Source of the DNA: JAAYZM01 sp964510785
Lineage (GTDB): Bacteria; Actinomycetota; Actinomycetes; Actinomycetales; Cellulomonadaceae
Direction of reading: 5' to 3'
Assembly: GCA_964510785.1 (NCBI GenBank)
Contig: CAZECM010000009.1
Coordinates: 1-64,000, forward strand
Length of the DNA stretch: 64,000 bases
The notes beneath the pieces were generated by a model. The model had not been told where the DNA came from. It did not search any database and was given only the letters and a program-made list of their open reading frames with translations. Both the position numbers and the translations under genes were made by a program. Positions 15,497-24,411 of the stretch are shown here, in pieces; position 1 is the first letter of the stretch; the number at the start of each line of letters is the position of its first letter.

Positions 15497-18400
15497 GAGG
15501 GCTCTCCGTCGGGAGCGAGGAACGTGAGCTCGGCGAGCCGGGCCGCACCGCTCAGGGTGACGCGCGCGTCGACCGGGTCGGCCAGGAGGTCCGTGGCCGG
15601 GTCGAGGTCGACGACGACGTCGTGCCACACGTACTGCCGCTCCGCCGCCGCGACGGACTCGGCCGCCTCGGGGACGGTCACGGGACCGGCGAGCGGTACC
15701 CAGGCGGGGTGTGCGGTGGTGGATCCCGCGCCGCCCGCCCGCCGCAGCTCGAGGGTCACCGTGGCCGCGCTCGCGGCCGGCAGCCGCCGTCGGGCAAGGC
15801 GCAGCCGCACGTGCCCGGCCCCTGCGAGGTCGAGCCGCTCGAAGCGCGCCCATCCCGAGCCCTGGCCGAGCGCGACCTCGAGGCAGTCGCCGTCGCGCCG
15901 AGAGGCGTCGGACGTGACGAGGCCCTCGTAGCCGTCGAAGGCCGCCGCGGGCAGGACGGCGGCGAGCGTGCGGCGCACGGGTCGTTCGGGGCCGACGACG
16001 GTCAGCTCGGCGCCCACCGTGAGGTCCGACGCGGAAGGTCCGCTCGCGAGCCGGTAGGTCCCTGCCTGCACCCGGAAGGCGCCCGGCGTGACGACGGCGC
16101 CGCGGTCGCCGGCCACCTCGGCCGCGACGTCCCACACCGCGAGCGAGCCCAGCCTCACGGGGAGCGTCACCTCGGTGCGCTGCCCGGGTTCGAGGCGCAC
16201 GCGGGTCCACGCGAGGAGGCGGGTGCGCGGGGCGCGCAGCGGCAGCTCGGGCGCCTGGGACCAGATCGCGACGAGCTCCTCGGCCGCGCGCGCACCCGTG
16301 TTGTGCACGACGACGGTCGCGAGCAGGCCGTCGTCGTCGGCGGTGCTGTTGTTGCCCCCGCCCCCGCTGCCGCCCTCGCCATCCTTGAGGTCCCCGCCGG
16401 GCGCGACCCAGCGCGCGGGCGCGTGCTCGAGGGTCGTCGCGGGGGCGTTCAGGCTCGCTGCGGAGAGCGAGAGCGACTCGTGCACCACGCTCGAGTACCC
16501 CAGCCCGTGGCCGATCCCGTAGAGCGGGCGGGCCGTGTTGTAGCGGTAGGTCTGGCCGGCCGTGACGACGTCGTAGTCGAGGATGTCGCCCGCGTCCACC
16601 CCTCGCGCCCACCAGGTCTGCGGCAGGCGGCCCGTGGGCTCGCGGTCCCCGGACAGGACGTCGAGCAGCCCGTGGCCGAGCTCCTGGCCGGCGTGGCTCG
16701 GCCACACCACGGCGGCGGCCTGCGCGGACTCGGTGGGGATCGCGTACGGGTAGCTCGAGACGAGGGTGAGCACGGCGGCGGGGCACGCCTCGACCGTCGC
16801 GGCCCACGTCGCGCGCATCGGGGCGGGCAGCTCGAGCCCGGGGCGGTCCGCCGTCTCGCGCCCGTGGACGTGCGGGTCGTTGCCGAGGGCCACGATCGTG
16901 ACGTCGGCCCCCTCGCACGCTTCCCGGACCGCGTCCGCACCCGGGCGCAGCACCTCGACGGTGAAGACCGTCGCGAGGTCCGGCTCGGCTTCCGTGACGA
17001 GCAGGCGGGACCCGAGCTGCACGCGGAGCCAGCGCCCGGAGCCGGCGTGCTGGAGGGCGATCCCCTCGCCGCGCGGCACCCGGCGGAACGTCTCCTGGGC
17101 CACCCAGCCGCCCACGCGCTCGGCGTCCGCCGCCACGATCCAGCTCGCGCCGGTGAGCAGGCCGCTCGTCGCGAGGGAGCGCAGCGTGACGATGTCGTGG
17201 CCCCAGTCGGTCACGGTGAACCGGGTCGCGGGGCTCGTGGTGTCGACCTCGCTCGCCGTGACGACGTCGCCCACCTCGGCGACGGCCAGGACGTGCGCCC
17301 CGACACGCAGGACCACCTCGTCCCCGCCGTCGGCCACCCGGACGTCCGCGGCCGGGTACCGCTCGCGCACGGCGTCGGCGATCGTCACGGCGTAGGGCGG
17401 GGTCCCGGAGTACCAGTCCGTGACGACGTGGTCGGCGAAGGGTCCGACGACGGCCACGATGCGCGGCTCGGCGAGCGGGAGCGGCCCGGTGCCCGCCGTC
17501 GGCCCGTCGTTGGCGAGGATCACGACGCCGCGGCCGCTCGCCTCGCGGGCGAGCGCGCGGTGGGCGGGCAGGTCGATCGCGTCGGCGCCGATCCCGAAGG
17601 GGTCTTCGCCCGAGAGCTCGCCCGTGCGCTCGCGCAGCTCGAGGAGGCGCAGCACGGCGGTGTCGACGTCGGCCGCCGTGACCAGGCCCGCCGCGAGCGC
17701 CGCGGTGACGCGCTCGACCGTGATGTGGGAGCGCGTGTCGTTGTCCGTGAAAGAGTCGATCCCCGCCGTGAGCGCGGCGGCCGTGGCCTGGACGTGGTCG
17801 GGGAAGTAGCGCTCGCCGTCCACGAGGTTGGAGGGCGCCTGGGCGTCGGAGACGACGGCGATCGGGCCGGGTGCCCACGAGCGCAGCTCGGCGAGGAGCC
17901 CGGCCGCGACATGGTTGGGCCGCCCGTTGACGAGGTTGTAGGAGGGCATGACGGCGCCCACGACCCCGGCGCGCAGCGGGCCCGTGAACACGGGCAGCTC
18001 CGTCTCGCGCAGGGTCTGCGGGGGCAGGTGGGAGCTCGTGACGGCGCGGTCCACCTCGTTGCCGTAGGCGAGGAAGTGCTTGAGCGTGGGGACCGTGCGC
18101 CACACCGTCGGGTGGTCGCCGCGCAGGCCGCGGCAGTAGGCGGTCGCGAGCTCGGACGTGACGTCGGGGTCCTCCGAGTAACCCTCCTCGCCGCGGCCCC
18201 ACAGCGGGTGGCGCAGCGTGTTGACGACGGGTGCCCACACGTTGAGGCTCACCCTCGGGTCCTGTGCGTGCTTGGCCCGCACCTCGGTCGCGGCCACCTC
18301 GCCCACGGCCGTGAGCAGCCGCGGGTCCCAGCTCGCCGCGAGTCCGGGGGGTTGCGGGAACACGGTTGCGGTGCCGAGCCACGCGAGCCCGTGCAGCGCC

Positions 18401-18516
18401 TCGGTGCCGGTCGTGAACGGGGCGAGGCCGAGGCGTTCGACGGCCGGCGCGTGCTGGTGCAGGAACGCGACCTTCTCCTCGAGGGTCAGGTCGGCGAGCA
18501 CGTCCTGCGGGGTCAT
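15493..18516 (-). CDS. GH3 glycosidase with inserted and C-terminal accessory domains
   Basis: This 1007-aa protein is a GH3 beta-glycosidase. The TIM-barrel domain shows TEALHGLAW, NVWAPVVNTLRHPLWGRGEEGYSEDP and KHF, and VVSDAQAP carries the nucleophile Asp224 (Ala where SDW is usual). The second domain is split by a 130-residue beta-rich insertion of fascin/trefoil look (FTVTDWGHDIVTLRSLATSG to GSGRWLRVQLG). A FnIII-like domain and a roughly 150-residue beta-sandwich of carbohydrate-binding type close the protein. A GGSGGGGNNSTADDD linker lies in between. There is no signal peptide. ATG 18516 has AAGGAG at 18522-18527. It heads the GH3-GH42-DUF624 operon. Probable role: beta-glucosidase or beta-xylosidase on the trimmed backbone. 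Confidence 0.9.
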   Translation of the reverse strand: MTPQDVLADLTLEEKVAFLHQHAPAVERLGLAPFTTGTEALHGLAWLGTATVFPQPPGLAASWDPRLLTAVGEVAATEVRAKHAQDPRVSLNVWAPVVNTLRHPLWGRGEEGYSEDPDVTSELATAYCRGLRGDHPTVWRTVPTLKHFLAYGNEVDRAVTSSHLPPQTLRETELPVFTGPLRAGVVGAVMPSYNLVNGRPNHVAAGLLAELRSWAPGPIAVVSDAQAPSNLVDGERYFPDHVQATAAALTAGIDSFTDNDTRSHITVERVTAALAAGLVTAADVDTAVLRLLELRERTGELSGEDPFGIGADAIDLPAHRALAREASGRGVVILANDGPTAGTGPLPLAEPRIVAVVGPFADHVVTDWYSGTPPYAVTIADAVRERYPAADVRVADGGDEVVLRVGAHVLAVAEVGDVVTASEVDTTSPATRFTVTDWGHDIVTLRSLATSGLLTGASWIVAADAERVGGWVAQETFRRVPRGEGIALQHAGSGRWLRVQLGSRLLVTEAEPDLATVFTVEVLRPGADAVREACEGADVTIVALGNDPHVHGRETADRPGLELPAPMRATWAATVEACPAAVLTLVSSYPYAIPTESAQAAAVVWPSHAGQELGHGLLDVLSGDREPTGRLPQTWWARGVDAGDILDYDVVTAGQTYRYNTARPLYGIGHGLGYSSVVHESLSLSAASLNAPATTLEHAPARWVAPGGDLKDGEGGSGGGGNNSTADDDGLLATVVVHNTGARAAEELVAIWSQAPELPLRAPRTRLLAWTRVRLEPGQRTEVTLPVRLGSLAVWDVAAEVAGDRGAVVTPGAFRVQAGTYRLASGPSASDLTVGAELTVVGPERPVRRTLAAVLPAAAFDGYEGLVTSDASRRDGDCLEVALGQGSGWARFERLDLAGAGHVRLRLARRRLPAASAATVTLELRRAGGAGSTTAHPAWVPLAGPVTVPEAAESVAAAERQYVWHDVVVDLDPATDLLADPVDARVTLSGAARLAELTFLAPDGEPS

Positions 18517-18543
18517 CGGGTCTCCTTCGGCCGTCATGGCACG

Positions 18544-18572
18544 AGCGTAATCGAAGCGGTTCGACGACGCCA
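18544..18572 (-). promoter_or_regulatory. Promoter of the GH3-GH42-DUF624 operon with embedded operator
   Basis: On the minus strand, -35 TGGCGT (18572-18567) and -10 TACGCT (18549-18544) are 17 bases apart. The predicted start near 18537 gives a 20-base leader to the ATG at 18516. The 14-bp operator fills the spacer. Confidence 0.55.
18551..18564. promoter_or_regulatory. LacI-family operator before the GH3 operon
   Basis: TCGAAGCGGTTCGA, identical to the importer operon site at 8896. It lies between the -35 and -10 boxes, where bound repressor would block RNA polymerase. Confidence 0.75.
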
Positions 18573-18626
18573 CCCCCGACGAGCCGGTCCAGCGTCAGAG
18601 TCGCGTGTGCCCCTCGCGCGGGGGGA

Positions 18627-19631
18627 TCACTCGGCGCGGGGCTCGCGCGTGCTGCCGCGGTCCACGAGCGTGGGGGCGATGAGCCGGACCTGCCCGGGCT
18701 GCTCCCCCTCGATGAGCGGGACGAGCATGTCCACGGCCGCGCGCCCGATGGTCTCGGCGGGCAGGTCGATGCTCGTGATGGGACGCACCTGCGAGATCGC
18801 GGTGCTCTCGGGGCTCAGCGCGAGCAGCGAGAGGTCCTTCGGGATGCGCAGCCCCCGCTCACGCAGCGCGGAGATGATGTGCGGGAGCGCCACCTCGTTG
18901 TGGACCACGACGCCCGTGACGTCGGGCAGCTCGTCGAAGAGCCGGTCGACGGCGACCCGGGCGCCCGCCACGGAGGAGTCGGTCGGCACCACGAGGTAGG
19001 GCACGCCGGCCGCCTCGCTCGCGCCCACGAAGCCGCGCGTCATGCGCTCGGCGTAGGACGTGTGGCGCTCCATGACCTCGGTGGGCGAGCCGAGCAGCGC
19101 GACCGAGCGGTGGCCCAGGTCGATCAGGTGGCGGGCCGCGGCGCTCCCGGCCTGCGCGAAGTCGAGGTCGATGCAGCTCAGTCCTTCCGGCTCGGAGGGC
19201 AGGCCGATGAGCACTGTCGGTCGCCCGAGGGCGGTGAGCTGCGGGACGCGGGGGTCGGAGGCCTCGATGTCCATGACGACGACGGCGTCCACCATGGAGG
19301 AACCGACCACGCGGTCCAGGACGCCGTCCTCCTGGGTGACGAGCAGCACGTCGTAGCCGTTCGCGTTGGCCCCGCCCACGACGCCGGTCACGAACTGCAT
19401 GATGACGTTCATGTCGACGCCTACACGCAGCGGCGCCATGAGGCCGATCACGTCGGTGCGCGCGGAGGCCAGCGCCCGGGCGCCCGCGTGCTGGCGGTAG
19501 CCGAGCGCCGCGATGGCCTGCTCGATGCGGCGGCGGGTCTCCTCGGAGATGGGGCGCTTCCCCGAGAGCGCGTAGCTCACGGTCGAGGGGGCTACCCCGG
19601 CGCGCTGCGCCACGTCGTCGATCGTCACCAC
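18627..19631 (-). CDS. LacI-family transcriptional regulator of the sugar locus
   Basis: A 334-aa regulator if GTG 19631 is used, which has AGGAAAGG ten bases upstream; a TTG at 19655 would add eight residues but has no clear site. The N-terminal HTH and hinge are complete: VTIDDVAQRAGVAPSTVSYALSGKRPISEETRRR, then ALGYRQHAGARALASARTDVIGLMAP. A periplasmic-binding-protein-like effector domain follows, with DVTGVVVHNEVALPHIISALRERGLRIPKDLSLLAL near its end. It sits between the GH3 operon and the divergent GH31-GH95 operon, and matching operators flank it on both sides. It is probably a repressor released by an oligosaccharide or breakdown product of the locus. Confidence 0.92.
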   Translation of the reverse strand: MVTIDDVAQRAGVAPSTVSYALSGKRPISEETRRRIEQAIAALGYRQHAGARALASARTDVIGLMAPLRVGVDMNVIMQFVTGVVGGANANGYDVLLVTQEDGVLDRVVGSSMVDAVVVMDIEASDPRVPQLTALGRPTVLIGLPSEPEGLSCIDLDFAQAGSAAARHLIDLGHRSVALLGSPTEVMERHTSYAERMTRGFVGASEAAGVPYLVVPTDSSVAGARVAVDRLFDELPDVTGVVVHNEVALPHIISALRERGLRIPKDLSLLALSPESTAISQVRPITSIDLPAETIGRAAVDMLVPLIEGEQPGQVRLIAPTLVDRGSTREPRAE

Positions 19632-19694
19632 GGCGGTCGGACCTTTCCTCGACAAGTGTTTTCCGAGACTAGAGCAATGGGTCTAGGCTATGCC

Positions 19695-19708
19695 TCGAAG
19701 CGCTTCGA
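19695..19708. promoter_or_regulatory. LacI-family operator before GH31-GH95
   Basis: TCGAAGCGCTTCGA, a perfect 14-bp palindrome. It follows a possible -10 TAGGCT (19684-19689; no good -35 seen) by five bases, the same geometry as at 8896. It lies 36 bp before the GH31 ATG and about 64 bp upstream of the divergent regulator start, so it may also govern autoregulation. Confidence 0.78.
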
Positions 19709-19744
19709 CAGAAGCGACGCGCGAGCGCCCGACGGAGGACGGTC

Positions 19745-21884
19745 ATGAAGTTCAGCGACGGCTACTGGCTGCTGCGGCCCGGCGTCACGGCGCTCCGCCC
19801 GCGCGACATCGACGCCGTCGAGCGCGACGGGCGCGACCTTCTGGTCTACGCCCCGACCTCGCCCATCCAGGAGCGCGGCGACACCCTCAACCGGCCGTTG
19901 CTCACGGTCCGGGTCTCCTCGCCGCTGCCCGACGTCATCGGTGTGCGCATCTCCCACCACGTGGGCGCCGTCGACCGGGGTCCGCACTTCCCGCTCGCCC
20001 GCACCGAGCACCCGATCGAGATCGACGTGCCGGCACGCCCCGGCAAGGGCCCCGCGACGTACACCGCGGGCCGGCTCTCGGCGCGCATCGCGACCGACGG
20101 GGAGTGGGGCGTCGAGTTCGTCGCGGACGGCAAGGTCCTCACGCGCTCGATGGACCGCTCCGTCGCGGCCCTCGAGACGCCCGATGGTCACTTCGTGCGC
20201 GAGCAGCTCACGCTCGGGGTGACCGAGACGCTCTACGGGCTCGGCGAGCGCTTCGGCACCTTCGCCCGCAACGGCCAGTCCATCGACGTCTGGAACGAGG
20301 ACGGCGGCACCGCCTCGGAGCAGGCCTACAAGAACGTGCCGTTCTACCTGTCCGACGCCGGGTACGGCGTGTTCGTCGACCACCCCGAGCGGGTCTCGTT
20401 CGAGCTCGGCACCGAGGTCGTCTCGCGCGCGCAGTTCTCCGTGCCGGGCAAGGAGCTGCAGTACTACGTCGTCTACGGCGCGACGCCCAAGGAGATCTTG
20501 TCCCGCTACACCGAGCTCACGGGCCGGCCCGCGCGAGTCCCCGCATGGAGCTACGGCCTGTGGTTGTCGACGTCGTTCACCACGAGCTACGACGAGGAGA
20601 CCGTCTCCTCGTTCGTCGACGGGATGGCCGAGCGCGGGCTGCCGCTCTCGGTGTTCCACTTCGACTGCTTCTGGATGCGCGCCTTCCACTGGTCGGACTT
20701 CGTGTGGGACCCGGCGATGTTCCCGGACCCCGCGGGGATGATCTCCCGCCTCAAGGAGCGCGGCCTGCGCATCTGCGTGTGGATCAACCCGTACATCGCC
20801 CAGCGCGGCCACCTCTTCGAGGAGGGGCGCCGGCTGGGCTACCTCGTCAAGCGGCCCGACGGCAGCGTGTGGCAGTGGGACATGTGGCAGGCCGGGATGG
20901 CGCTCGTCGACTTCACCAACCCGGACGCGCGGGCGTGGTTCCAGGGCAAGCTCGGCGACCTGCTCGACCAGGGTGTGGACTGCTTCAAGACGGACTTCGG
21001 CGAGCGCATCCCCACCGACGTCGAGTGGCACGACGGCTCCGACCCGCTGCGGATGCACAACTTCTACGCCCAGCTCTACAACGAGAGCGTCTTCGACCTG
21101 CTCACCGAGCGTCGGGGCGAGGGCGACGCGGTGCTCTTCGCCCGTGCCGCCACGGCCGGGGGCCAGCAGTTCCCCGTGCACTGGGGCGGTGACTGCGACT
21201 CGACGNNNNNNNNNNCACGGCACCCGGTAGGAGTTGGAGCCGTGGGCGTTCGACGAGGAGGCCGTCGAGGTCACGCGCGCCTTCACCCGGCTCAAGCTCT
21301 CCCTCATGCCCTACCTCGCCGCGGCGGGCGAGGAGGCGGCCGCGACTGGCGTCCCCGTGATGCGCGCCCCCGTGATCGAGTACCCCGGTGACCGCGCCGT
21401 GGCGGGACTCGGCACGCAGTACTTCCTGGGCGAGTCGCTCCTCGTGGCCCCCGTGTTCTCCGAGGACGGTCACGTGGACGTGTACCTGCCGCGCGAGGAG
21501 CGCGGCGCGAGCGGGCGGTGGACGCAGCTCCTCACGGGAGAGCTGGTCGACGGCGGACAGTGGCGCGCGGAGAGCCACGGCTTCGACTCGATCCCGCTGT
21601 ACGTGCGTCCCGGCACCGTGCTGCCCGTGGGCGCGGTGCACGACACCCCCGAGTACGCGTGGGCCGACGGCGTGACGCTGCGACTGTTCGACCTGCCCGA
21701 CGGCTACGACGCCGAGACCTTCGTTCCCGGTGGCACGGGAGAGCCCGCGACGTTCCGGGTGCGGCGTGCGGGGGATCTGATCACGGTCTCCTCGCAGGAC
21801 GCCCCGGGAACCTGGCACGTCGAGGTCGACGGTCGCGTGGCGGACGCCGTGGGGGCCGCGAGCGTGACGCTCGACGTGGCGTGA
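19745..21884 (+). CDS. GH31 alpha-xylosidase (YicI/XylS type), interrupted by a gap
   Basis: The cytoplasmic enzyme closely follows the YicI pattern. The nucleophile Asp417 is in DCFKTDFGERIPTDV, a signature of alpha-xylosidases rather than alpha-glucosidases, and the acid/base is Asp483 in HWGGDC, one residue off YicI numbering. GGAGG lies six bases before the ATG. A 10-N gap at 21206 removes roughly the family's ESMAESLRGG to GGF and SRLHG region, about 50 residues by family comparison. The 26 bases right of the gap carry an in-frame TAG, but their reverse complement reads HGSNSYRVPW, the expected sequence, so this is an inverted contig end and the gene is probably intact. It overlaps GH95 by four bases. 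It would remove alpha-1,6-xylose from xyloglucan oligosaccharides. Confidence 0.9.
21206..21215. other. Assembly gap (10 N) in GH31 with inverted right flank
   Basis: Ten N between the acid/base motif and HGSNSYRVPW region of GH31. The right flank 21216-21244 is bounded by CACGGC and GCCGTG and is the reverse complement of the sequence the gene needs. At least about 150 bp of real coding sequence is missing judging from family length. Confidence 0.9.
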
Positions 21885-24277
21885 GGAGGGAGGAGCTCTG
21901 GAGCGAGCGCGCCGATCACCGGATCCGGCTCGCCAGCCCGGCGCGCGCGTGGACGGAGGCGCTGCCGCTCGGCAACGGGCACCTCGCCGCGATGTGTTTC
22001 GCGGACCCCGGTGAGGACCGCTTCGCGCTCAACCACGACACCGTGTGGTCGGGCAGCCCGCGCAACGAGCGGGGCCGGTTCCTCGTGGACCCTCAGGTCG
22101 CGGCCACCGCGATCGCCGAGGCCCGCGCGGCCCTCGCCGTAGGCGACCGGACGGGGGCCGACGACGCGCTCCGGCGGCTCCAGGCCGGCTACGGCCAAGC
22201 GTTCCTCCCGCTCGGCGACCTGCACGTACGGCGCTCGAGCGCACCCGCGCTGCACCGACGCGAGCTCGACCTCTCGCGCGCCGTCCACACGTCGCTCGCC
22301 GAGGACGGCTCGTTGCGGCGCAGCTATGTGAGCGCGCCCGACGGTGTGCTCGTGGTCGAGTCGACCTTCCCCGCCCCGAGCGACGTGACGGTGAGCTTCG
22401 AGCACCGGCTGCACGAGCTGCGGCGCACCGCGACGGGGACCGTGCTCGAGGTGCGGTTGCGCGCCCCGTCCGACGTCGCCCCCCACCACGAGGCCGCCGA
22501 GCCCCCCGTGTCGTGGAGCGCGGTGCCGGGCGACGCCGTCCAGGCCGTGGTCCAGCTCGTCGCGGTGACCGACGGCCGGGTGCGCGTGGTGGGCGGCACG
22601 CTCGCGGTCGAGGGAGCCACCCGACTGCGGGTGCTGCTCGCGTGCGAGACCACGTTCCAGGGCGTGGGCCTCGTGCCCGACGGCGACGTCGAGGCGGCCG
22701 CTGCGCGTGCCACGGACCGGCTCTGCGCCGCGGCACGGGTCGATCCCGCCGAGCTGCTCGCCCGCCACGTGGCCGACCATGCGGCCCTCTACGACAGGTT
22801 CGAGCTGTCGCTGCCCGCCGTCGGGCACGATGCTCGTCCCGATACCGCGGCGCGCCTCGCCGCCGCGCGAGTGACCGGCGCACCCATGGCCGCCGACCCT
22901 GCGCTCGCGGCGCTGCTCGTGCACTACGGGCGCTACCTGCTCGTCGCCTCGTCGCGTCTCGGCTCGCTCCCCGCGACGCTCCAGGGCGTGTGGAACACCG
23001 AGCTGCGCCCGCCGTGGAGCAGCAGCTACACGGTCAACATCAACACGCAGATGAACTACTGGGGCGCTGAGACGGCCGCGCTCGGTGAGTGCCACGAACC
23101 GCTCGCCGACCTCGTGGCGGCGCTCGCGCGCAACGGCACCGAGGTGGCCGGGCGGCTCTACGGGGCGCGCGGCTGGGTGGCCCACCACAACGTCGACGCG
23201 TGGGCGTTCGCCTCGCCCGTGGGGCAGGGGGTGGCTGACCCCGCGTGGGCGTTCTGGCCCATGGCGGGTCCGTGGCTCGCGGCGCACCTGCTCGAGCGGG
23301 TGCGGTTCGCGGGGCCCGCCGCACGGCGGGCCGAGCTCGCCGCCGAGGCCTGGCCCGTGGTCGCCGGGGTGGTCGCCTTCCTGCGGGACTGGGTGGTCGA
23401 GCTCGAGCCAGGGGTGTGGGGCAGCCCGCTCGCGACCTCGCCCGAGAACGTGTTCCTGGTCGGCGAGGAAGGGCGGCACGCCGCGGTCGCCCGGCACGCC
23501 GCCATGGACGGCGAGCTCGTGCACGACGTCGCCGTCGGCGCCCTCGAGCTCGCCGAGATCCTCCGGCGCCAGGCTGATCCCACGGCGGTCGAGGCCGCGT
23601 GGCTCATCGATCACGTCGCGCTGCTGCGCGTGGGTGCGGACGGCGGGATTGCCGAGTGGTACGACGACGAGACCCCGACCGACCCGCACCACCGGCACGT
23701 CTCGATGCTCTACGGCACCTTCCCCGGCGCCCGCGAGCTGTCCGCCGCAGAGCGCGCCGCGACGAGCCGCTCCCTCGACCTGCGCGGCGACGACTCGACC
23801 GGCTGGTCGCTCGTGTGGAAGATCGCCCTGCGAGCCCGGCTCGGTCAGGGCGCGCAGGTCGGGGACCTGCTCGAGCTCCTCGCGCGGGACGCCGTCGGGT
23901 CCACCGCCGCGCACGCGGGCGGTCTCTACCCGAACCTGTTCGCCGCGCACCCGCCGTTCCAGATCGACGGCAACCTCGGCTTCGTGGGGGCGGCGCTCGA
24001 GTGCCTCGTGCAGTCGCACCGGCGAGACGGCGGGCGCACGGTGATCGAGCTGCTGCCCGCGCTGCCGCCAGCGTGGGCCACCGGGTCCGTCCGCGGCGTG
24101 CGCGTGCGTGGCGGCCTCAGCCTCGACCTCGCCTGGCGGGACGGGGTGGTGGAACGCGTCGAGCTCTTCGCCGAGCCCGGAGCCGAGCCGGTGACCGTCC
24201 TCGTGCGCGGCGGCGGCCTCGACACCGCCGTCGACGTGCCGGGCGGTGGCCAGGCCGTCCTGCTCGCCCGGCCCTGA
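21881..24277 (+). CDS. GH95 alpha-L-fucosidase
   Basis: This 798-aa enzyme of family 95 has no signal peptide. Motifs in order: WTEALPLGNGHLAAM near the N-terminus, ALNHDTVWSG, then in the (alpha/alpha)6 barrel NINTQMNYWGAETAALGECHEPL (about residues 385-408), TSPENVF, and FQIDGNLGFVGAALECLVQS near the C-terminus. GTG at 21881 overlaps the GH31 stop as GTGA, and no other good start exists, so it is translated by coupling. GH95 inverts alpha-1,2-L-fucosyl bonds (some members act on alpha-L-galactose). Paired with an alpha-xylosidase it points to fucosylated xyloglucan side chains. It ends the operon and is followed by a strong hairpin. Confidence 0.93.
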   Translation: MRREELWSERADHRIRLASPARAWTEALPLGNGHLAAMCFADPGEDRFALNHDTVWSGSPRNERGRFLVDPQVAATAIAEARAALAVGDRTGADDALRRLQAGYGQAFLPLGDLHVRRSSAPALHRRELDLSRAVHTSLAEDGSLRRSYVSAPDGVLVVESTFPAPSDVTVSFEHRLHELRRTATGTVLEVRLRAPSDVAPHHEAAEPPVSWSAVPGDAVQAVVQLVAVTDGRVRVVGGTLAVEGATRLRVLLACETTFQGVGLVPDGDVEAAAARATDRLCAAARVDPAELLARHVADHAALYDRFELSLPAVGHDARPDTAARLAAARVTGAPMAADPALAALLVHYGRYLLVASSRLGSLPATLQGVWNTELRPPWSSSYTVNINTQMNYWGAETAALGECHEPLADLVAALARNGTEVAGRLYGARGWVAHHNVDAWAFASPVGQGVADPAWAFWPMAGPWLAAHLLERVRFAGPAARRAELAAEAWPVVAGVVAFLRDWVVELEPGVWGSPLATSPENVFLVGEEGRHAAVARHAAMDGELVHDVAVGALELAEILRRQADPTAVEAAWLIDHVALLRVGADGGIAEWYDDETPTDPHHRHVSMLYGTFPGARELSAAERAATSRSLDLRGDDSTGWSLVWKIALRARLGQGAQVGDLLELLARDAVGSTAAHAGGLYPNLFAAHPPFQIDGNLGFVGAALECLVQSHRRDGGRTVIELLPALPPAWATGSVRGVRVRGGLSLDLAWRDGVVERVELFAEPGAEPVTVLVRGGGLDTAVDVPGGGQAVLLARP

Positions 24278-24313
24278 CCCACCGTCCCCGCGCCCCCCGG
24301 CGTAGCCGAGGGA

Positions 24314-24370
24314 GCGAACGCAGTGATCGATTGCGTGCGTCTGACGCACGCAGTCGTTCACTGTGTTCGC
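24314..24370. terminator. Long nested hairpin after the GH31-GH95 operon
   Basis: A 17-bp outer stem with two mismatches (24314-24330 with 24354-24370) encloses a perfect 9-bp stem TGCGTGCGT / ACGCACGCA (24332-24340 with 24344-24352) on a 3-base loop. GGCGTAG and CTACGCT further out (about 24299 and 24379) extend the pairing. It lies between GH95 and the glycine riboswitch. It probably ends the operon; it could also be a palindromic repeat element. Confidence 0.65.
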
Positions 24371-24411
24371 CGGGTCAACTACGCTGTGACCCACAACCTC
24401 ATATCGCGCTG

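Noticed and set aside
15497..18382. Upstream in-frame extension of the GH42 gene giving a 1664-residue protein
   Set aside because: The extension is an alternative frame of GH3. GH42 similarity begins exactly at the GTG of the GTGA overlap, and the GH3 frame has the real motifs.
21228..21230. In-frame TAG in GH31 taken as a pseudogene mutation
   Set aside because: The surrounding 26 bases are the reverse complement of the expected coding sequence, so the stop is an assembly artefact.
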